64,000 bases of DNA, from the NCBI RefSeq assembly GCF_016741875.1, contig NZ_JAERRF010000020.1, positions 105,723 through 169,722 of the forward strand. The letters run 5' to 3'. Under the pieces are notes generated by a model. The model had not been told where the DNA came from and searched no databases. It saw nothing but the letters and a program-made list of their open reading frames with translations. Each line of letters begins with the position of its first letter. The stretch's first letter is position 1. Positions 36,775 to 44,923 of this stretch are shown in pieces. The translations under genes were made by a program, and so were the position numbers. This stretch comes from Streptomyces coffeae. Lineage in GTDB: Bacteria; Actinomycetota; Actinomycetes; Streptomycetales; Streptomycetaceae.

Positions 36775-37500
36775 TCACCCGCGCCAGGTGGGCGTGGTCT
36801 GGCCAGTGAGGCGGCGTGCTATCACGTCGATCATGGCCCAGCGCACCCTGGACTCCGAGGACTTCGGCCTGCTCTCGTAGTCCCTCACGAGCCGCCGAAA
36901 CAGCATGAGGATGCCGAGCGTCTGCTCCACGATCCACCTCTTGGCCTGCGGGACGAAACCGACGCCCTTGTCGGTTGGGTTGCGCTCGACGATCTCGACG
37001 TCGATGCCGACCGTGGTGCCGTGCTCGACGACGGTCTTCTTGAAGCCCTGGTCCACCAGTGCTTTCTTGATGGTGCCGATGGGGGCGACTTGGCCGAGGA
37101 GCGCGATGCCGAACGCGTTGTCGTGGGCGCTGGCGGCCAGCACGGTCACGGCGATGACCAGGCCGAGGACGTCCACCGCCAGCCCGCGCTTGCGGCCCGG
37201 CACCTTCTTGGCCGCGTCTTTCCCGGTCGTGGTGGCGGGCACGTTCACCGCCGCGTGGACGCTCTGCGTGTCGATCACGACCAGGCTCGGGTCCTCCGAC
37301 CGCCCGGCCTTCTCGCGGACCTGCCAGCGCAGCAGGTCATTGATCTTCATGTCCGTGCCGTCGTCGCGCCAGGCCGCGAAGTAGTAGTACACGGCCGACT
37401 TCGGCGGCAGGTCGTGCGGGAGGTAGTCCCACTGGCAGCCGGTCCGGCCCTGGTACAGGATCGCGTTCACGATCTCCCGTATCTCGTAACGGCCCTGATG
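36775..37500 (-). pseudogene. IS5-family transposase, 5'-truncated
   Basis: The minus strand encodes ~240 residues of an IS5-family DDE transposase: REIVNAILYQGRTGCQWDYL, LPPKSAVYYYFAAWRDDG, SLVVIDTQSVHAAV (catalytic Asp), KRGLAVDVLGLVIAVTV and AKRWIVEQTLGILMLFRRLV (catalytic Glu). The expected first ~45 residues are absent: sense ends at about 37,500, where a DUF397-type coding fragment on the other strand begins. The rest is one open frame. Without the N-terminus it is probably inactive. Confidence 0.8.
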
Positions 37501-37658
37501 TCCCGTCGGGGACGGCCTGCGTCGAGATCGCCGTCGTCGACGGCATCGTGGCTCTGCGCGATTCCAAGGACATCAACATGCCCGCGATGTTCTTCCACGC
37601 GGACGAATGGGCCGCCTTCGTCCGCGGTGCCGCCGATGGCGAGTTCACCCAGCCCTGA
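37497..37658 (+). pseudogene. DUF397-domain gene, 3' fragment
   Basis: The plus strand reads TACVEIAVVDGIVALRDSKD, then MFFHADEWAAFVRGAADGEF, to TGA 37,656-37,658. This is the characteristic C-terminal part of the small DUF397 proteins that accompany XRE regulators in Streptomyces. The 5' part is missing at the junction with the IS5 transposase near 37,500. Confidence 0.75.
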
Positions 37659-37789
37659 ACCGAGCACGCAAGGCGAAGACCGACCCGGACGAGGGTTAGA
37701 CGCCCGGGGGCGGCCTCAGATCAAAGGCCAGTCCCCACGTCCCCGCCGAGCAATCCCTGTCCGCATGCGGCGGGGGCGTCCCCTACCAC

Positions 37790-37900
37790 AGCACCCTCCC
37801 CCTCGGCCCTTCATCTGGACCAAGCCCGCGGACGAGCTCCTCGACAAGGTCGCCGCAACTGCCGACGAATCTCCGACTCAGGAACTAGAGATCTTTAACA
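37790..37900 (+). pseudogene. IS630-type transposase, C-terminal scrap
   Basis: The segment around 37,801-37,860 encodes PRPFIWTKPADELLDKVAAT; one frame over it continues as CRRISDSGTRDL to a stop at 37,897-37,899. This is the usual ending of IS630-family transposases. It is frameshifted and lacks everything upstream. Confidence 0.5.
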
Positions 37901-37954
37901 GTGCGGGTTACGTAGGGGCGTGACGGCTGTCGTGAGCCGCGCTATGCCGGGAGG

Positions 37955-38690
37955 ATGAGGTATCCCGATGGCGGAGGGCTGACGGTCGAGGAACGGGCCC
38001 GGCGTGAGCAAGTCCGGTTCGCAGCCGCTGACCTGATCGAAGCCGGGGCCAGTGACCGGGAGGTGGCCCGCCGGTTCAGGGTGACCCGGATGTCGGCGAA
38101 CCGCTGGCGGCGGGCGTTGGCTTCAGGCGGTAGGCAGGCTCTGGCTTCCAAGGGCCCCGGCGGCGCCCGGTGCAAGCTCGATGCAGGACAGCTCCGCGTT
38201 CTTCAGACGCTGCTGGAGGCCGGCCCGGCCGCCTCCGGTGGCCCGATCAGTGCTGGACGCTGGCCCGGATCGCCGAGATCGTGCGCCGCCGGTTCGGCGT
38301 CGAGTACACCCTCGCCGGGCTGGACCTGCTGTTGCACCGCATCGGCTGGAGCGTGCAGGTCCCCTCCCGCAAGGCCACCGAGCGCGACGAGGAGAAGATC
38401 GCCGCCTGGAAGGAAGAGCAGTGGCCCGTCATAAAAAGACGGCGGCGGACCTGGGCGCCTGGCTCTGCTTCGAGGACGAAGCCGGCCAGGGCCTGAGGCC
38501 GCCCAAAGGCCGCACCTGGGGCCGACGAGGCCACACTCCCGTCGTGCGGGTCACCGCCGCAGGCACCAAACGCGTCTCCATGACGGCACTGATCTGCATC
38601 AAGTCCGGCCACCGGCCCCGGCTGATCTACCGCACCTACCTCGACCGCGGCCCCGCCAAAGGCCGCCGCAAGGGCTTCACCGAGACTGGC
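37955..38690 (+). pseudogene. IS630-family transposase, frameshifted and 3'-truncated
   Basis: Starts at ATG 37955 (MRYPDGGGLTVEERARREQV) with a helix-turn-helix domain (SDREVARRFRVTRMSANRWR). A frameshift follows near 38,240; sense resumes as DQCWTLARIAEIVRRRFGVE and GWSVQVPSRKATERDEE. After a second frameshift near 38,440 it continues as LCFEDEAGQGLRPPKGRTWG, the region of the first catalytic Asp of the DDE core. It ends near 38,690 before the second Asp and Glu, so it is a dead copy. It is related to the element at 44,924-46,086. Confidence 0.78.
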
Positions 38691-38699
38691 TGTCGTTCG

Positions 38700-39077
38700 C
38701 CTCACTCACCACAGTAGCCTTCTATTGCCCCAGCCATACCAACCCGTCCAGCATTCCAAAGCGCCGCCAAACAACCTCGCCGGGACAAAACGCTCTTTGA
38801 GTGCGTGTTTCGGATCCCCGCTGGGCGAATTGGCGCTCAATGGGCCTGTCGCGCATGCCTGGAACAGGAGATGACCAAACCCAGGAGTATCGTCGGCGGG
38901 CGGGCCGCATGGCCCTGGCTGTCGCCGCCGTTTGCAGAGACGAACGCCCACAGGTTCGTCTCCCCTCTGGCACTGTACGCGAGAAGGGGCAGCAGATGTT
39001 CACCACCTCGGGAGGCAGTCCCGGAGGCCGCGGCGTTCGAATTGTTCACGAGCTGCGGCAGCATCGGTTGCCAGCGC
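38700..39077. other. gap without a supported gene
   Basis: About 380 bp between the truncated IS630 and the LysR gene. The open frames here have no protein character that I can recognise and no start signals. I see no IS end. Confidence 0.4.
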
Positions 39078-39929
39078 TCAGCGACGGTACGCGGCTGTCG
39101 CGATCTCGATGAATGATCGGATCAACGGGTTGCTGTCACCTTCGTTCGACACCGCTACCACTCGGCTCGGCGTCATGTCGGCCAGCGGTACCACGGCCAG
39201 CTCCGCGGGCAGGTCGTGTCCGAGCGGGGCCAGGCCGACCGTGCCGTTCCACAGCACGGCCTGCAGGCATTCCTGAACGGCGCGCACCACTGGGCCCTCG
39301 CGCGGCCTGCCGCCGCTCCAGTACGACTGCCAGATGGGGTCGGTGCCCTGCGGGAACTGGAACCAGCGGCGGTCGCTCAGCTCGGCCAGCCGCAGCCGGT
39401 CGCGGCGGGCCAGCGGATCGTCAGCGCGCAGGACCACACCAACCGGATCGGTCCGCAGCGCACGCACCGTCAGGGCCGTCTCGTCGAACGGCGCCCGGGT
39501 GAGGGCGACATCGACCAGTCCGGCGCGCAGCCCGCACGTCGGGTCGGTCAGATCGGTGTCGCGGATGCGGATGTCGATGCCGGGGTGGTGTCGGCGGTAG
39601 GCCCCGGCCAGCCTGGCCACTCCCGGGTCGGTGCCGTCGCCCAGGATGCCGACGGTGATGGTCGCGACGCCGACCGCCGCGCTCACACGTACACGGACGC
39701 GGTCGGCATGGTCGAGTAGGGCTCGCGCCTCCTCGAGCAGCACCGTGCCCACCGGAGTGAGCGTGACGCCGGCAGGCGAGCGGGCGAAGAGCAGGGCCCC
39801 GACATCGGCCTCCAACTGCTTGATCGCCCGGCTCAGCGGCGGCTGACTCATGTGCAGTCGGGTGGCGGCCCGGCCGAAGTGGAGTTCCTCGGCGACCGCC
39901 ACGAAGTAGCGCAAGGTCCGTAGCTCCAC
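39078..39929 (-). CDS. LysR-family transcriptional regulator
   Basis: 283 residues from GTG 39929 (ELRTLRYFVAVAEELHFGRA). The N-terminal winged HTH is typical (TRLHMSQPPLSRAIKQLEAD), followed by a LysR substrate-binding domain (ITVGILGDGTDPGVARLAG to VVAVSNEGDSNPLIRSFIE). The minus frame is open further upstream, but the LysR start consensus decides the start. It is divergent from a cupin gene, with a clean inverted repeat of T-N11-A type at 39,937-39,955 just upstream of its start. Such regulators usually repress themselves and activate the divergent gene with a small-molecule co-inducer. Confidence 0.92.
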   Translation of the reverse strand: MELRTLRYFVAVAEELHFGRAATRLHMSQPPLSRAIKQLEADVGALLFARSPAGVTLTPVGTVLLEEARALLDHADRVRVRVSAAVGVATITVGILGDGTDPGVARLAGAYRRHHPGIDIRIRDTDLTDPTCGLRAGLVDVALTRAPFDETALTVRALRTDPVGVVLRADDPLARRDRLRLAELSDRRWFQFPQGTDPIWQSYWSGGRPREGPVVRAVQECLQAVLWNGTVGLAPLGHDLPAELAVVPLADMTPSRVVAVSNEGDSNPLIRSFIEIATAAYRR

Positions 39930-39936
39930 ACTGCAA

Positions 39937-39955
39937 CGATACCCACGAGGTATCG
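39937..39955. promoter_or_regulatory. probable LysR operator
   Basis: CGATACC-CACGA-GGTATCG: a perfect 7-bp inverted repeat with a 5-bp spacer, containing the T-N11-A pattern of LysR sites. It lies 8 bp upstream of the LysR start and ~50 bp before the divergent cupin gene. Confidence 0.75.
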
Positions 39956-40004
39956 GCGCTGCGGGACAAGTCTTGGACAGCCCTGGGGCCCCGGCGGTGA
40001 ACTC

Positions 40005-40505
40005 GTGAACATGACCGAAGAAGTGAAGACCGGCGAACCGCAGGCCGACCCCTCCGTATCGGTGATGGGTCCCGGCGATGGCGAGATGATCGTTCTGGGT
40101 ACCACGCGCATGCGGGTTCTGGAGGACGGCAGCCACACCGGGCATCGCCTCGCGATCGCCGAGTCCGTCCTCGCCCCGCATACCCAGGGACCACCGCAGC
40201 ACCGCCATGGCCAACACGACGAGGGCTTCTACGTCCTGTCCGGCACCGTGCGGTTCACCGTCGGGGACGAGGACTACGACGCCACCACGGGCACGCTCGT
40301 GATGGTTCCGCCCGGCACCCCGCACACCTTCGCCAACCTGACCGACCAACCCGCCGTCATGCTCAGCACATTTACCCCCGACCTGTACGTGCAGTACTTC
40401 CGAGACCTCCAGGAAGTACTCGCCGGCGGCCAGCCGCTGACGCCACAGGCCAACACCGACGCGATGAGCCGCTACGCGACCGAGCCCGCCACCGACCTCG
40501 CCTGA
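40005..40505 (+). CDS. cupin-domain protein
   Basis: 166 residues; GTG 40005 or ATG 40011 may be used. It is a single-domain cupin. Motif 1 reads PPQHRHGQHDEGFYVLSGTV, with His and Glu metal ligands, and motif 2 reads MVPPGTPHTFANLTDQP with a His. Such proteins bind a metal ion and act as dioxygenases, isomerases or binding proteins; the substrate cannot be read from the sequence. It is divergent from a LysR gene with an operator-like repeat between them, and followed 173 bp later by a DoxX-like membrane protein. A quinone/phenolic stress or catabolic role would fit but is inference. Confidence 0.88.
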   Translation: MNMTEEVKTGEPQADPSVSVMGPGDGEMIVLGTTRMRVLEDGSHTGHRLAIAESVLAPHTQGPPQHRHGQHDEGFYVLSGTVRFTVGDEDYDATTGTLVMVPPGTPHTFANLTDQPAVMLSTFTPDLYVQYFRDLQEVLAGGQPLTPQANTDAMSRYATEPATDLA

Positions 40506-40678
40506 AGCCGACGGGACGGAACGGCCCGGCCGCCCTCCCTTCGACCGGCAGGGCCGTGGCGCTCCCGCCTTTCGTGTCCGGACCCCTCGGACGACGGACC
40601 GGGCCTTCTCCAGGGGCTTGCCTGGCAATCGACGCAATCGACGGGCCCCGCGAACCGGTGGCCCATGAACGGGGAACC

Positions 40679-41038
40679 ATGAACATCGCCTACTGGACCG
40701 TCGCGGGACTGCTCGCCATGTTCTACGTCTACGCAGGCACGCTGAAGGTGATCCGCAGCCGCGATCAACTCCGCCCGATGATGGCCTGGGTCGACCGCAT
40801 ACCCTTGCCCGCCCTCAGGGCGCTGGGGACGGTCGAAATACTCGGCGCGACCGGCCTGATCCTGCCGCCGCTGACCGGCATCGCTCCCCCGCTGGCGCCG
40901 GCCGCGGCCATCGGCTTCGTCCTCCTGCAGACCGGTGCGATCGCCGTCCACCTGACCGGCGAAGACCGCCGGATCACACTCAACGTCGGGCTCATCGCCA
41001 CCGCAGCCATGACCATCTGGTTGGCTACCAGGCCATGA
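40679..41038 (+). CDS. DoxX-like membrane protein
   Basis: 119 residues from ATG 40679, with four hydrophobic segments (IAYWTVAGLLAMFYVYAGTL, LGTVEILGATGLILPPL, LAPAAAIGFVLLQTGAIAV, LIATAAMTIWLAT) and the DoxX-type signature of a polar LKV followed by a long loop. It is an inner-membrane protein of unknown reaction, often linked to redox or thiol stress. It lies downstream of the cupin gene in the same direction. Confidence 0.85.
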   Translation: MNIAYWTVAGLLAMFYVYAGTLKVIRSRDQLRPMMAWVDRIPLPALRALGTVEILGATGLILPPLTGIAPPLAPAAAIGFVLLQTGAIAVHLTGEDRRITLNVGLIATAAMTIWLATRP

Positions 41039-41116
41039 TCGAGCACAGTCCTCGACCGGTGGATGCGACTGCATGGTGAGGGTGAGGTGCTGCCTCACCA
41101 CGGAGGAGTAGCCAGC

Positions 41117-41818
41117 ATGACGAACACGGATGAACGTGCGAGGCGGGTGCGCGAGGTGCGCCGCCGACTCACGCAGGAGGGGCCGCCGCGGACGCGAGAC
41201 CAAGAGGGAGACTTCGAGACCGTCACGGTGCCCGAGAAGCATTGCGACCAGCTGCGCGATCTGGTGGTCTCCGAGGGAGCCGAGAAGGTTGTCGAGGTCG
41301 GTCTCGCCTACGCCAGCTCTGCGCTCGCTATCGGTGAGGCCCTGGCAACCGTCAACCGTCCGCTCCCCCGGCACGTCATCATCGACCCGTTTCAAGAACG
41401 CGAGTACTCCAACGTCGGCTGGGACCTGCTGCGCTCTGCGGGGCTGGACTCGATCGCCACGCTCATGCTCGCTCCTTCGTCGATCGCGCTCCCGCAGCTC
41501 CTCACCGAAGGCTTCGTCGCCGACGCGGCATTCGTGGATGGCAGTCACCGGTTCCACGAAGTCTTCGTCGATCTCTACTACTTGCGCAAGATCGTGCGAC
41601 CCGGTGGCCTGATTGTCATCGACGACGACTGGTGGCCGTCTGTGCACACGGCCGTGCAGTACTACGAGCGGAACCTGGGATGGACGGTGATCCCCGACGC
41701 CTTCTCCGGCGAGACGATCGGCGTTGGACCTCAGGGCAAACAAGGGGCCCGGTGCAAGGCCTATCGCTTGCCCGACCCCTCCTTCGAGCCTTCTTTCGAG
41801 GACTTCCGCGCGTTCTGA
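41117..41818 (+). CDS. class I SAM-dependent methyltransferase (Methyltransf_24 type)
   Basis: 233 residues from ATG 41117, with GGAGGAG 8 nt upstream, a strong ribosome site. It shows a Rossmann methyltransferase pattern: VVEVGLAYASSALAIGEAL as motif I, HVIIDPFQ as motif II, AAFVDGSHRFHEVFVDL, and VRPGGLIVIDDDWWPSVHTA. This resembles the CmcI/rhamnosyl O-methyltransferase-like group that methylates small molecules or sugars. The substrate is unknown and no biosynthetic genes surround it. The frame is intact. It may be co-transcribed with the DoxX-like gene 78 bp upstream. Confidence 0.85.
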   Translation: MTNTDERARRVREVRRRLTQEGPPRTRDQEGDFETVTVPEKHCDQLRDLVVSEGAEKVVEVGLAYASSALAIGEALATVNRPLPRHVIIDPFQEREYSNVGWDLLRSAGLDSIATLMLAPSSIALPQLLTEGFVADAAFVDGSHRFHEVFVDLYYLRKIVRPGGLIVIDDDWWPSVHTAVQYYERNLGWTVIPDAFSGETIGVGPQGKQGARCKAYRLPDPSFEPSFEDFRAF

Positions 41819-41899
41819 CCCTGACCGGCGTAGCGGTGCTTGGCGACGAGCACTGGGCCGGGCCGAAGGATCCACAGTGTCCGGACGAGCGTGCGGCCC

Positions 41900-42389
41900 G
41901 CCAACGTGTTGGCGGGCCGCGATGACGCGGGCTTGCTCCAGGCGCATCTTCGTCACCCAGGCCGTCGACTCCGGGCGCACGGTGATCGGATCGCGCCCGT
42001 CGCGCCGGGCCGGCCGTCCGGTGCGGGGCTTCGGCTCCTGCGCGCGGCCGCCGTTGCGGCGTGCCGCCTCCTTCGCGGCCCGGAGCACGACCCAAGGCCA
42101 GGGCAACGCCGCTGAGCTGCAGGTCCTGGGACATCAGGCCACCTCCCGGCGAGCTCCTGGACCCGGTGGCGGGCGCACACGCTGGGCTCGGCAGGGTCGT
42201 GCGGCCGCACGGGGCGTCACCGTCCCGGCCCGAGCAGATCCGGTCCAAGGTCGCAGCGGACGCGGGCGTCCGGTCGGCGGCCAGGGCGGCAGCTTCCTCA
42301 CGGCACAGCTTGCACAGACCGTCCTCGAGAGCCCTGTCGGTCAGCATGATCCGCGCGTCGCAGTCACTGGCGAGGTCTGGTCCTCGCAC
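41900..42389 (-). pseudogene. degenerate plasmid-type genes (zinc-ribbon-like and DciA/DUF721-like)
   Basis: The minus strand first shows a cysteine-containing frame (SDCDARIMLTDRALEDGLCK, LCREEAAALAADRT, CSGRDGDAPC), like small zinc-ribbon proteins. Overlapping its end is a second start at 42,134 (MSQDLQLSGVALA). It continues, after a frameshift near 42,100, as WVVLRAAKEAARRNGGRAQE and RTGRPARRDGRDP, the conserved N-terminus of the DciA/DUF721-like proteins of Streptomyces plasmids and integrative elements. No sensible continuation is seen after ~41,980. I read both as decayed. Confidence 0.4.
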
Positions 42390-42463
42390 GACAGGCGTAT
42401 CTGCGTGCCAGACGCTGAACCAACGAAGGCGGGGCCGCCTCCGGTGGAAACGGCCCCGCTTCT

Positions 42464-43450
42464 TCAGCCGTAATGCCTCAGCTCTCCAGGCCGCTCAAAG
42501 CAGAAGCCCCTTGGCCCCTCCTGCTCGCTGGCCCCGCCACACAGGCACGGCGCTCCTCGTCCTTCGACCAGTTCGCTGCCGTTGAGGACGGGCTTGCCGT
42601 CGAAGTGACGGCCACTGAAGCCGAACAGGTGTGTTCCACGGCCCAGCCGCATCAGCCCCGCTACGACCTGCGCCGCTGGAACCGGCAGTCCGCCGGACAC
42701 GAGCGGGACGTACAGGAAGAGGTTCTTCTTCTCCCGCGCCGCGGGGCCTGCCCACAGGGCAACGGTCACCGCTGCCTCGTCCGGGGCTGGGATGCATCCG
42801 CGCACGTAGTACGGCTTGGCCACCGGTGTTGCCGTGTAGTGCCAGAGCGCGGCGGCAACGCCACACTGCGCCCGGGACAGGCATGTGGGAGAGCAGGTCA
42901 GTTGTTGATCCAGGACGGGCACTTCCGCATTCCTCTGCAGTAGGCGGTGATGACGCCTATCTTTCCCCTCCGCCCGGGCCTTCTTCCCAGAGTGGTGCAG
43001 TAGGTGCCCCGCCAGCTCTCCCTCGGTCAACGCGATGCTGATCTGCTCCGCGAACGCGATCACCGCATACGCGCGCAGTTGCCGGGGTGTGAGGTCCTCC
43101 GCGGCCGCCACACCGGCAGCCACACGAACGTCTCCGTCCGGCGTAGCCGACGTGCCGCGGCCGCCCGGCAGCGTCCGGCGCACCGACTGCAACTCGATCA
43201 CGCCGTCCGGCGCCGGACGCGACAGCGCCGTGAGACCGCGCTCCACCGATGCCTTCGACAGCCCCAGGTAGGAGGCGGTCGTCGCCGCCTTCGCCTGGCA
43301 CCCTTCCGGGCGCGCACTGAGCGCTTTCACCCTCACGTAAACCGACAGCGCGACATCGGCGTAGGCCGCCGACGACACCAGCCGCATGGGCACCTTCACC
43401 TGCTGCTTTCGCACCGGCGCGCCGTCAACCGATCGTGGGGCGCCAGCCAC
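42464..43450 (-). CDS. hypothetical protein with N-terminal winged helix (plasmid-type)
   Basis: 328 residues from GTG 43450. The first ~110 residues look like a replication- or regulation-type winged helix (VKVPMRLVSSAAYADVALSV, KAATTASYLGLSKASVERG, LTALSRPAPDGVIELQSVRR). A helical stretch follows (DLTPRQLRAYAVIAFAEQIS, TEGELAGHLLHHSGKKA). The C-terminal half (ALWHYTATPVAKPYYVRG, VTVALWAGPAAREKKNLFLY) is a separate, unrecognised domain. The join between the halves (~160-190) reads less naturally, so a frameshift there is possible. Genes like the first half are common on actinomycete plasmids and integrative elements. It overlaps a small membrane-protein frame upstream and precedes the degenerate zinc-ribbon/DciA-like pair on the same strand. 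Confidence 0.55.
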   Translation of the reverse strand: MAGAPRSVDGAPVRKQQVKVPMRLVSSAAYADVALSVYVRVKALSARPEGCQAKAATTASYLGLSKASVERGLTALSRPAPDGVIELQSVRRTLPGGRGTSATPDGDVRVAAGVAAAEDLTPRQLRAYAVIAFAEQISIALTEGELAGHLLHHSGKKARAEGKDRRHHRLLQRNAEVPVLDQQLTCSPTCLSRAQCGVAAALWHYTATPVAKPYYVRGCIPAPDEAAVTVALWAGPAAREKKNLFLYVPLVSGGLPVPAAQVVAGLMRLGRGTHLFGFSGRHFDGKPVLNGSELVEGRGAPCLCGGASEQEGPRGFCFERPGELRHYG

Positions 43451-43619
43451 CTCGGCAGGCGGGGGGCCGGACGGAGGCAGCCCAGCTTGAGGGAGCAGCG
43501 CTTGCGAAGCCGCCCGTTACCAACACAGTGGCCGCGACCGCGGCCCAGTAGCGGATCATCATGACCGTCACCGTGACGTGCCCCTCCAGGCCGAAGGCCC
43601 GGATTTCGGTAGCTGTCAC
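43425..43619 (-). CDS. small membrane protein, possible plasmid spread-type
   Basis: 64 residues (MTATEIRAFGLEGHVTVTVM) with one good hydrophobic helix (RYWAAVAATVLVTGGFASA). It overlaps the start of the winged-helix gene by 26 bp on the same strand, as tightly packed plasmid transfer/spread genes do. It is small and without a firm family; it could be spurious. Confidence 0.35.
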   Translation of the reverse strand: MTATEIRAFGLEGHVTVTVMMIRYWAAVAATVLVTGGFASAAPSSWAASVRPPACRGGWRPTIG

Positions 43620-43781
43620 CCAAAGGGGCTGTGCGGCACCAGGACTCCAGCTGCCCCCAAGACCGTGGGGATACTGGGCCAGCTACGCCACCCGGGGCAT
43701 TGATTCACGGTGCCCGCGGCAACGTCCATCTCGTGCGGTAAGGAACACGTGCCGACTGCGACGAGTGAGTGGGAGATGTGC

Positions 43782-44114
43782 ATGCCGAAGTACCTGGTGA
43801 CGGTCAGTTACAGCGTCTCTGGCACCAAGGGGCTGCTCGCCGATGGAGGGACGGGACGCAGGGAGGCTGTTAGGCGGGAGCTCCAGTCGTGCGGGGGGAC
43901 GCTGGAATCGATGTACTTCGCCTTCGGAGAACACGATCTATACGCCGTCGTCGACATGCCCGACAACGTGTCGATGGCCGCTACCTCCATCACGGCACGG
44001 GCAAGCGGCGCTGTGTACTCCAAAGCTGTACCGTTGCTCAGCCCCGAAGATCTCGATGCCGCGACGAAAATGCAGGTCGACTACAGGCCCCCCGGCACCT
44101 CAACCGAAGGCTAG
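43782..44114 (+). CDS. GYD-domain protein
   Basis: 110 residues from ATG 43782, with GGGAG 6 nt upstream. It matches the small GYD family by its whole layout: MPKYLVTVSYSVSGTKGLL, GGRREAVRRELQSCGGTLE-like middle (with R for G at the start), MYFAFGEHDLYAVVDMPDN, and the C-terminal LLSPEDLDAATK. These ferredoxin-fold proteins resemble dimeric alpha/beta-barrel sensors or monooxygenase-like folds; no reaction is known to me. It is a stand-alone gene followed by ~400 bp of broken sequence. Confidence 0.85.
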   Translation: MPKYLVTVSYSVSGTKGLLADGGTGRREAVRRELQSCGGTLESMYFAFGEHDLYAVVDMPDNVSMAATSITARASGAVYSKAVPLLSPEDLDAATKMQVDYRPPGTSTEG

Positions 44115-44524
44115 TTCATCGTAGTTGACGGTGCGGAGTGCGCGCCTAGGCAAGGTCCGGTCGGGCGCGACGGTCAACGAAACCAGCTCCAGCCAGGCCC
44201 ACTTCAGGCGCTGGAGCCTCGTCGTCCCGCGAGGTCGTCGTGATCAGGTGCGAGGTCTGCTGGTCGAGTAGCGCCGCCAGATCATCGGCGAGCAGCCGCA
44301 ACTCCCCGGCTGGCCTCGGCCAACTGCCCCACAGACCGGGCCGCGTCCACCATCGCGGCGCGGACCGGTCAACCGGTCGTCACTGCCGCACCCATGGACC
44401 AGACGCTCACCTGCTCGGGTGGTGTCAGCCATCTTCGACGGCGAGTCCTGAACTCCCAATGTGGTGCGGATGGCCACGGTGTCTTCTGAGTCCGAGGGAT
44501 CCAGTTTGGTTGGAAGGAGCCGAC
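44115..44524. other. gap without a supported gene
   Basis: About 410 bp between the GYD gene and a broken membrane-protein gene. The frames here lack protein character. A good ribosome site (AAGGAG) near its right end belongs to the next feature. Confidence 0.4.
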
Positions 44525-44922
44525 CTGACTACCAGCAGATGGATTCACAGAGCGGCTGCCCCGGGCCTCGCGACGGCCGCGGTCGGGGTCCTCATTGCTG
44601 CCGCAGTCTCCTGGGGACCGTGGATAAGCCTCGCCAAGCCCACCCCGCTTCTCCTAAATTGGCGGCGTCCTGATGTGTCTCGTGACCGCCAAGGAACTTT
44701 ACCGGCGGAGTCGACAGCCGGAGCAGCGACAACGGTTGGCACGCCCCATTCCGTGGTGGTGGGTCGTTATGGCTGTGCTGGCTGTTCTGACCGCGGTCTG
44801 GACTACCACAGCTTGCTCGTCTCCCAGACTACTCACTTGCAGCCCGCTAGAGAACGGGCCAAAGAGCGCATCGAGGCGGTGCGCACGGGGTTGGCTGCGG
44901 GGGCAGGCGTCGGCGCTGCGTT
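44525..44922 (+). pseudogene. membrane-protein gene, frameshifted and interrupted by IS630
   Basis: After TTGGAAGGAG, a frame starts at CTG 44525 (LTTSRWIHRAAAPGLATAA) with a hydrophobic helix (AVGVLIAAAVSWGPWISL). Sense then shifts (TAKELYRRSRQPEQRQRLAR, PWWWVVMAVLAVLTAVWTTT, a second helix) and shifts again (ARERAKERIEAVRTGLAAGA) before the IS630 element at 44,924. The pattern of two helices followed by an RIEAVRTGLAAGAGVGAA segment is like the N-terminus of Streptomyces pentapeptide-repeat or similar membrane proteins. Frameshifts plus the insertion make it a pseudogene. Confidence 0.5.
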
Positions 44923-44923
44923 A

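Noticed and set aside
41819..42463. Single intact gene on the plus strand in this gap
   Set aside because: Plus-strand frames are Arg/Pro/Ala-rich shadows; the only protein-like pieces are frameshifted fragments on the minus strand.
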